Source of the DNA: a virus
IMG/VR virus record: IMGVR_UViG_3300008952_000006
Span: 62,001 to 126,000 of that record
Reading direction: 5' to 3' (one strand)
DNA: 64,000 nucleotides
The translations under genes and the position numbers were made by a program. Under the pieces are notes generated by a model that did not search any database, was not told the DNA's origin, and saw only the letters and a list, made by a program, of their open reading frames with translations. Below, piece after piece: positions 59,382 to 64,000 of this stretch; the first letter of the stretch is position 1; every line of letters starts with the position of its first letter.

Positions 59382-62300
59382 AGCTAAGGTTGAGCCAATG
59401 ACTGGTTGGGCCAACTACCGGAAAGGCAGTCTCGTTGTGGTAACCAGTTCCAGTTCCAGCGCCGCCAGTGATAGCATCTATATAACCACCACCTACTTCG
59501 GAAGAGATAGCCTCATTTAACAAGCCCATAGCGGCGACATACCTTTCAGGACTGTCTGGGACTCCGGCCCAACCTGCACCGTTGAAAACGGTAAGCTGAG
59601 TCCAGTGGCTTCCGCCACCGAAGAAAAGAGGCTTGCCCCCTAGCTCACCAATCAAAGTCAGACCGCTATACCCTTCTGGTTGGCTAAACGCCCACGAAAG
59701 AGCTATCCCCGGTGGGCTCCAAGATACACCAAAGTCCTGTCCGCCGCGAGAGAGGTCTTCGCTATAATTCCCTGGAAGGTCGTGCTTCGTGTAGAAACCG
59801 TGCACCTCGCCAGCGGGGCCTGTCCACGACTCATCACCGTCTGTAGCGTACATGGAGTAGTTATTTCCAGTAAAGACGGCACCACCACCGCTGACCTTGG
59901 GCCTCGCGAGGCCTCCCTTAAATTGGTTAGCCGAGACAACAGCGTAAGCCCCACGAGCAGTAAAGGGCTGAATAATCCCCCCCTGATCCGTGCCCTGCTT
60001 ACCAATTGCAGCGCCAGTGTACGAAATATTACTTGTATAAATTATTCCGGTAGTAAACGCCCTAAACCACGTGATACCCCTGTAGAGGCCGCTTAAGTCA
60101 GCCAATTGGTCATAGTCTTCTAACCGGCCCTCATACCATTTATTGGCATAAACCATGTTCCCTGTGACGATTGGATTCTGGATGTCGGGATACTCCTCAG
60201 TTGAGTGATCCCAGAACGTACTCACAAGAGTATTGTTCGCTAGACGAAGGCTATCAATGTCTAAGGGTAGTAGATTTCCGTCTTCATGATGGGCGTTGTT
60301 GTAGAAGATGCTCCCACTCCAACCCTCCATCCATACGCCCTTCATAAGGCCCAGGTTCTCACCCCAGACACCTACGTTCTCGAAGTTTGCCGATAACTGC
60401 CCATCGTCGCCCGCCCGCTCAGGGAAGTAACCCCACTCAAACGGATCAACAAAGGGTCTCTGATCGGGCTGGTAGGGGATTGTAGAGTTATTCCCCGCTG
60501 CCCCGTTAGCCAAAGGCAACTGGTTGACGTTATAAGTAAACTTCTGATCGTACCCAGCACTGTCGTCAGGATCATACGCCCGTTCCCAAATAAGCTTATT
60601 GCCCTCGATAATGGCCCCAGTCATAAGTCCGAATAGTTCCATGTGGCCACCGTAGCCAAAGGTAAACCCGTGCCCACCATTCCAGTGCTCTCGACCATTC
60701 GCCATATCGTTATTTGTAATTCTTAAGCCTTGACAATCTTGCGCAACAATAAGGCGAACACCTTGGTTGCCATCAATTGTTGATTGGTGCGCCCTATTTA
60801 GGGCAATCATCGGTCCCCAGTGCTCCAACGGACTGTCGGTACTACTCGTGCTGTAGTTCTCCATCGCATTAGCAGCGACTCCGCTGTATGGGTCAACTAT
60901 CGCGTACGAATTCTTATTAGCGAACTGGTTGTTTTTTATCTGTGTGTGGGACCCTCCTGCTATCGCATTGGAGGTCAAGCCGATCCAGCCCGAAAAATCA
61001 ATGCGTCTGGTTACGCCAATCTTCCAGTGGTAGAGACCGTTACCGCTCATATCCGCACTGGTATTGGAACGTCCTGTGGGGCCGCCAAGCAGTTCATCAT
61101 ATACGGTTGCGTTATGGAAAATGCCGCCGACAGCTGTGTTGCCCGTGATGTCAAACATCCAACCAGCAGTCTTAATGACAGATCCTTGCATGTTATTACC
61201 GCTAATGGTGCAATTGTTGGGGCCGCCTATCAAGGGCTCACCCACGCCACCGTCAGGGCCGACCTCGTCATCTTTCTTGCCAAACCCTACCTGGATCCCA
61301 CCCTCTTCATTATTTATGGCTGCACCTACGTGGTTATCGCTTATGATGCAGTGCATCGGAGTGCCGCCAAAACGGATACGGCCCCCAGAATAAAGACCGT
61401 AACGACCGACAAACTGTGAGTTCCATGTACCAGCATTTGGGATCAGGGTGTGCGTTAGATCATTACCAGACACGGTCACGTTATGGTACATGGAGTACCC
61501 GCCGTGTGGGTCTATGTCAGACCCAACCATGATGTTTCCACCATTGGTCCGATTATTGGTGATACGCACATTGTTCAAGCCTTGGAAGGCTCCGCCGTAC
61601 CCATTGTAGTCTAAAATAATCGAACCACCCATCTTGGTAACGGGCAACATGAAATCATCAAACCACTTGTCATCCTTTTGGTGGAGCGCTGTATTGAGAG
61701 GATTAGCGGCAAAATTGTTATCACTAATAGTGTGTCCTGTAGAGTCTAAACCCTCACCGCTAAAGATAATATCTAGGCCGTTAAAATTATTCCCTTGGGT
61801 TACCCCGTCTATCGACTCGCATTGACCGGCAACAGCAGAGCCGGTACCCCCACCATCCGTAGTGAAAAAACGATACATGTAGTCGGGCCAAGCGCCCCAA
61901 ATATTATTTGTGACCCGGACGCGGGTGTTTGTTGTAGTTGGCGCATTACCCTGAGTTCCGATGAGCGGCTTGCAGGCAAAGACATTCCCATCAATGTTTA
62001 CATCGTGTAGGTCATACCCATGAACAGAATAGTCCGTGAACCGAAACCCATTCGGATAATGTTTTGCAGGGGCGGGGGTTGCGCCGCTGTTCTGCCGCTC
62101 AACGGCATCCTCTGTGTTGCCAGAAACTACTGACGCTGCAGCGTGGAACAACCTCAAGAAGCTATGACCTGCCACACAAGACGTTGAGTTGTCGGTAATT
62201 ATAATATTGTTACCTACGTCATCATCTAAAAAGTACATTGGGGCCCCGAAATGGTTCGGAGAAAGTATCCTACCAGCGCCCCAACAATCAATGACATGAT

Positions 62301-64000
62301 GAGGATACTCTTCCGAAGACGGGTTGGCTTGGTTCCAGTTTGGTCCATGATCTACACGGACAAACTTATTGCCTTTGATAAGAGTGTCTGCGCCAACAGT
62401 CTGAATGGCAGGCGCAGCACCATACCGGGTGATTAGGGCCATAGTGTCCTGCGGCTCCCACACATCTTTGTATGGTGCCGATTGTTCAATACGATCAACA
62501 GCCCACTCCTTAAACACACAGTCTGTAATGGTTATCCCGCCCCACTGCCTGCCTATGTTAATGGGTGCCCAGTCGCTGATAGAGTGCCAAATAATCCCCT
62601 GGCGGTACTGTTTAGTAAAAGTAGAGTTGGCAATAGTGCCAAAGCTAGGTTGGAGGCCATCCACACCTGCTGGCATCACGCCGCCAAAATAGGCGGGGAG
62701 GTTTGCGGGGAAGCCGTTTACCCAGCACTCCCTTGTGTACCACCAGTCTTGGTGGCGGGCGCAAACCCCTGTGAGGAACCCCTGCACCATGCAGTTATCA
62801 ACTTTAAAGTTAGCGCAGCCTGTCAAATGGATGGCATTAGAGAACTTATACTCGATACTATAATCAGGAGAGCCATCCAAATTGTCGCGAGACGATGCAA
62901 AACAGTCCTCAATAACCACATTAGTGTGGTACCCCGGCGAAGTGAGTCCAGAGCCATCTAGCCGGTCTGCAGAGACAGACTCTATCGTAACAAACGTATT
63001 TGATATATGGGTAGCAGAACAATCACGGATGGTGAGATTATCAAAATTAGGATAATCAACGTGGAAGAGAAAACCAGAACCGCCTGTTAAATGGACATTC
63101 TCAATCAAGATGTTTCTGCTAGAGTTAGAACGGAAGATGGTCTCTGGAAATGTATTCTCTGCCGCGTACCAAAAAGCCAAGCCAGGACGGTCGCCATCCT
63201 CTAAGGGCCCACCTGCTATGTAGTCCTCTGGTGTAGCCGTTCTATTGATAAATAGGTTACACCCAGGCATGTTTGCATACCACGTAGTTGGATCACCATA
63301 ATCGTAAGCAATATCCCTGTTTATTGCGATATTTTGTGCCGCAGTGAGGTTGCTGCCAAGCCACGTAAAAGAGAGGTCGCGAAAAACCAACCCACTCTTA
63401 CCGTTGAGATCGATAAGGTTTTGCTCCGGTGACCCCGAAGCGTCCGACCAGCCAGAGCCCCCACCTTCCCCAGTGCCAATGTCGGGATTTCCCCACATAA
63501 CTATAGGGTACTGGTTCGTATCGTCAGGTCTCGGGGCTTGGGCCCGCCCAATGACCGTAAGACCGTTTGCGGGAACCCTGAAGGGGTACGAGAGCCCTCT
63601 CTTTGCGGCGTCGGCCATCGTAAACCCTGCGACCCAATCACTGGGCCACTCGAACGTGTGGCTAATAACCTCAATGGTCCAGTAGCGCTGCAGGATCTCC
63701 ACATCATTTTTAATCACGCTGTCTCTTAGGGTTTCCCAAACCCCTATAGCGGCGAAGGCTTCGCCAAGGGTCTCGAAGTGCACAATCTGATTTGGGTAGT
63801 CTCCTGCAGCGGTTTGGCCAGCAGGAAAGGGATGGTAGTCGCCAGTTCTCCCGACGTAAATATTACCACGAGTGTCCTCTCTCGAAATCCGCTGACGGCA
63901 ATCAATGACGGTCTCAATCGTTGTCGCCGCAGCGTTGTAAACAACCTGACAGACAGGGACGGTCCATGGGTTATCCCAAATGTTCCATCCAGCGGGAACA
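59380..64000 (-). CDS. giant beta-helix tail fibre or spike (5' end beyond right edge)
   Basis: At least 1538 codons. Reading back from 63783, the GTG there is an internal Val: the frame stays open to the right edge and is protein-like (GNIYVGRTGDYHPFPAGQ and similar). So the start is outside the window. Repeating short strands with N and G turns (for example ITDNSTSC, VTNNIWG, ITNNRTNGGNIM, ISGNNMQG) indicate a right-handed parallel beta-helix, typical of tailspikes that bind or degrade surface sugars. The C-terminal part is shorter and ends FPVVGPTSHWLNLS. A terminator shared with the plus-strand gene follows its stop. Confidence 0.8.
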   Translation of the reverse strand, partial: VPAGWNIWDNPWTVPVCQVVYNAAATTIETVIDCRQRISREDTRGNIYVGRTGDYHPFPAGQTAAGDYPNQIVHFETLGEAFAAIGVWETLRDSVIKNDVEILQRYWTIEVISHTFEWPSDWVAGFTMADAAKRGLSYPFRVPANGLTVIGRAQAPRPDDTNQYPIVMWGNPDIGTGEGGGSGWSDASGSPEQNLIDLNGKSGLVFRDLSFTWLGSNLTAAQNIAINRDIAYDYGDPTTWYANMPGCNLFINRTATPEDYIAGGPLEDGDRPGLAFWYAAENTFPETIFRSNSSRNILIENVHLTGGSGFLFHVDYPNFDNLTIRDCSATHISNTFVTIESVSADRLDGSGLTSPGYHTNVVIEDCFASSRDNLDGSPDYSIEYKFSNAIHLTGCANFKVDNCMVQGFLTGVCARHQDWWYTRECWVNGFPANLPAYFGGVMPAGVDGLQPSFGTIANSTFTKQYRQGIIWHSISDWAPINIGRQWGGITITDCVFKEWAVDRIEQSAPYKDVWEPQDTMALITRYGAAPAIQTVGADTLIKGNKFVRVDHGPNWNQANPSSEEYPHHVIDCWGAGRILSPNHFGAPMYFLDDDVGNNIIITDNSTSCVAGHSFLRLFHAAASVVSGNTEDAVERQNSGATPAPAKHYPNGFRFTDYSVHGYDLHDVNIDGNVFACKPLIGTQGNAPTTTNTRVRVTNNIWGAWPDYMYRFFTTDGGGTGSAVAGQCESIDGVTQGNNFNGLDIIFSGEGLDSTGHTISDNNFAANPLNTALHQKDDKWFDDFMLPVTKMGGSIILDYNGYGGAFQGLNNVRITNNRTNGGNIMVGSDIDPHGGYSMYHNVTVSGNDLTHTLIPNAGTWNSQFVGRYGLYSGGRIRFGGTPMHCIISDNHVGAAINNEEGGIQVGFGKKDDEVGPDGGVGEPLIGGPNNCTISGNNMQGSVIKTAGWMFDITGNTAVGGIFHNATVYDELLGGPTGRSNTSADMSGNGLYHWKIGVTRRIDFSGWIGLTSNAIAGGSHTQIKNNQFANKNSYAIVDPYSGVAANAMENYSTSSTDSPLEHWGPMIALNRAHQSTIDGNQGVRLIVAQDCQGLRITNNDMANGREHWNGGHGFTFGYGGHMELFGLMTGAIIEGNKLIWERAYDPDDSAGYDQKFTYNVNQLPLANGAAGNNSTIPYQPDQRPFVDPFEWGYFPERAGDDGQLSANFENVGVWGENLGLMKGVWMEGWSGSIFYNNAHHEDGNLLPLDIDSLRLANNTLVSTFWDHSTEEYPDIQNPIVTGNMVYANKWYEGRLEDYDQLADLSGLYRGITWFRAFTTGIIYTSNISYTGAAIGKQGTDQGGIIQPFTARGAYAVVSANQFKGGLARPKVSGGGAVFTGNNYSMYATDGDESWTGPAGEVHGFYTKHDLPGNYSEDLSRGGQDFGVSWSPPGIALSWAFSQPEGYSGLTLIGELGGKPLFFGGGSHWTQLTVFNGAGWAGVPDSPERYVAAMGLLNEAISSEVGGGYIDAITGGAGTGTGYHNETAFPVVGPTSHWLNLS

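Noticed and set aside
1-64000. tRNA genes, integrase or attachment site
   Set aside because: No cloverleaf-like sequence with a T-arm GTTCGAATCC-type core was noticed, and no integrase motif was seen among the genes. A dedicated tRNAscan run would settle the first point.

Overview
The window is a 64 kb piece of a large tailed bacteriophage (Caudoviricetes) with a contractile tail. Supporting genes are a tail sheath, tube candidate and gpV-like spike, an HK97-fold major capsid protein, portal, large terminase and prohead protease, plus a near-complete replication and recombination set. The host cannot be named. No tRNA, CRISPR array, integrase or insertion sequence was seen. Both window edges cut through genes, so the genome is longer than 64 kb.

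Layout. (1) 1-1516, plus strand: the end of a block of small genes (an Ea22-like gene cut by the left edge, a DUF1257-like gene, a terminator, and two membrane or exported proteins that may serve lysis). (2) 1519-39029, minus strand: a long, tightly packed virion block. In transcription order it runs from an RNA polymerase at the high-coordinate end through spike, internal virion proteins, an SNF2-like helicase, terminase, prohead protease, core and scaffold candidates, capsid, connector proteins, sheath and tube candidate, to a metallopeptidase-like protein. (3) 39114-39416: a two-gene plus-strand island. (4) 39413-43045, minus strand: portal and two head-associated genes. (5) 43127-59332, plus strand: an XRE regulator, UvsW-like helicase, UDG-like protein, DnaB-type helicase, primase, SSB, a structured RNA, family A DNA polymerase, a GIY-YIG protein, RecA-like recombinase, three resolvase or exonuclease-type nucleases, and an AT-hook protein, ending in a small membrane-protein gene flanked by terminators. 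(6) 59380 to beyond the right edge, minus strand: a giant beta-helix tail fibre or spike.

Three things stand out. First, a single 2091-codon gene encodes a bacterial-type RNA polymerase in which beta-like and beta'-like halves are fused. It keeps the NADFDGD catalytic loop but has lost the N-terminal zinc-binding domain of beta'. Second, the 167 nt gap before the DNA polymerase gene holds a compact RNA element: an 18-bp closing stem around four hairpins, with a possible loop pairing. Third, many minus-strand virion proteins carry a recurring short motif (hydrophobic-x-K-T/L/V/E-A, often exactly EKTA), frequently within the first 35 residues. Because a prohead protease sits in the same block, this looks like a maturation-cleavage or head-targeting code. 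It also tags the SNF2-like helicase but not the RNA polymerase.

How the parts fit together (inference). Early or middle plus-strand genes copy and recombine the genome. A shared GGTATAAG element exactly 43 nt before the first codon of both divergent plus-strand units may be a phage promoter. The virion block builds the head and tail, and the protease trims core and internal proteins. The fused polymerase probably transcribes phage genes, but no alpha, omega or sigma homologue is visible in this window.
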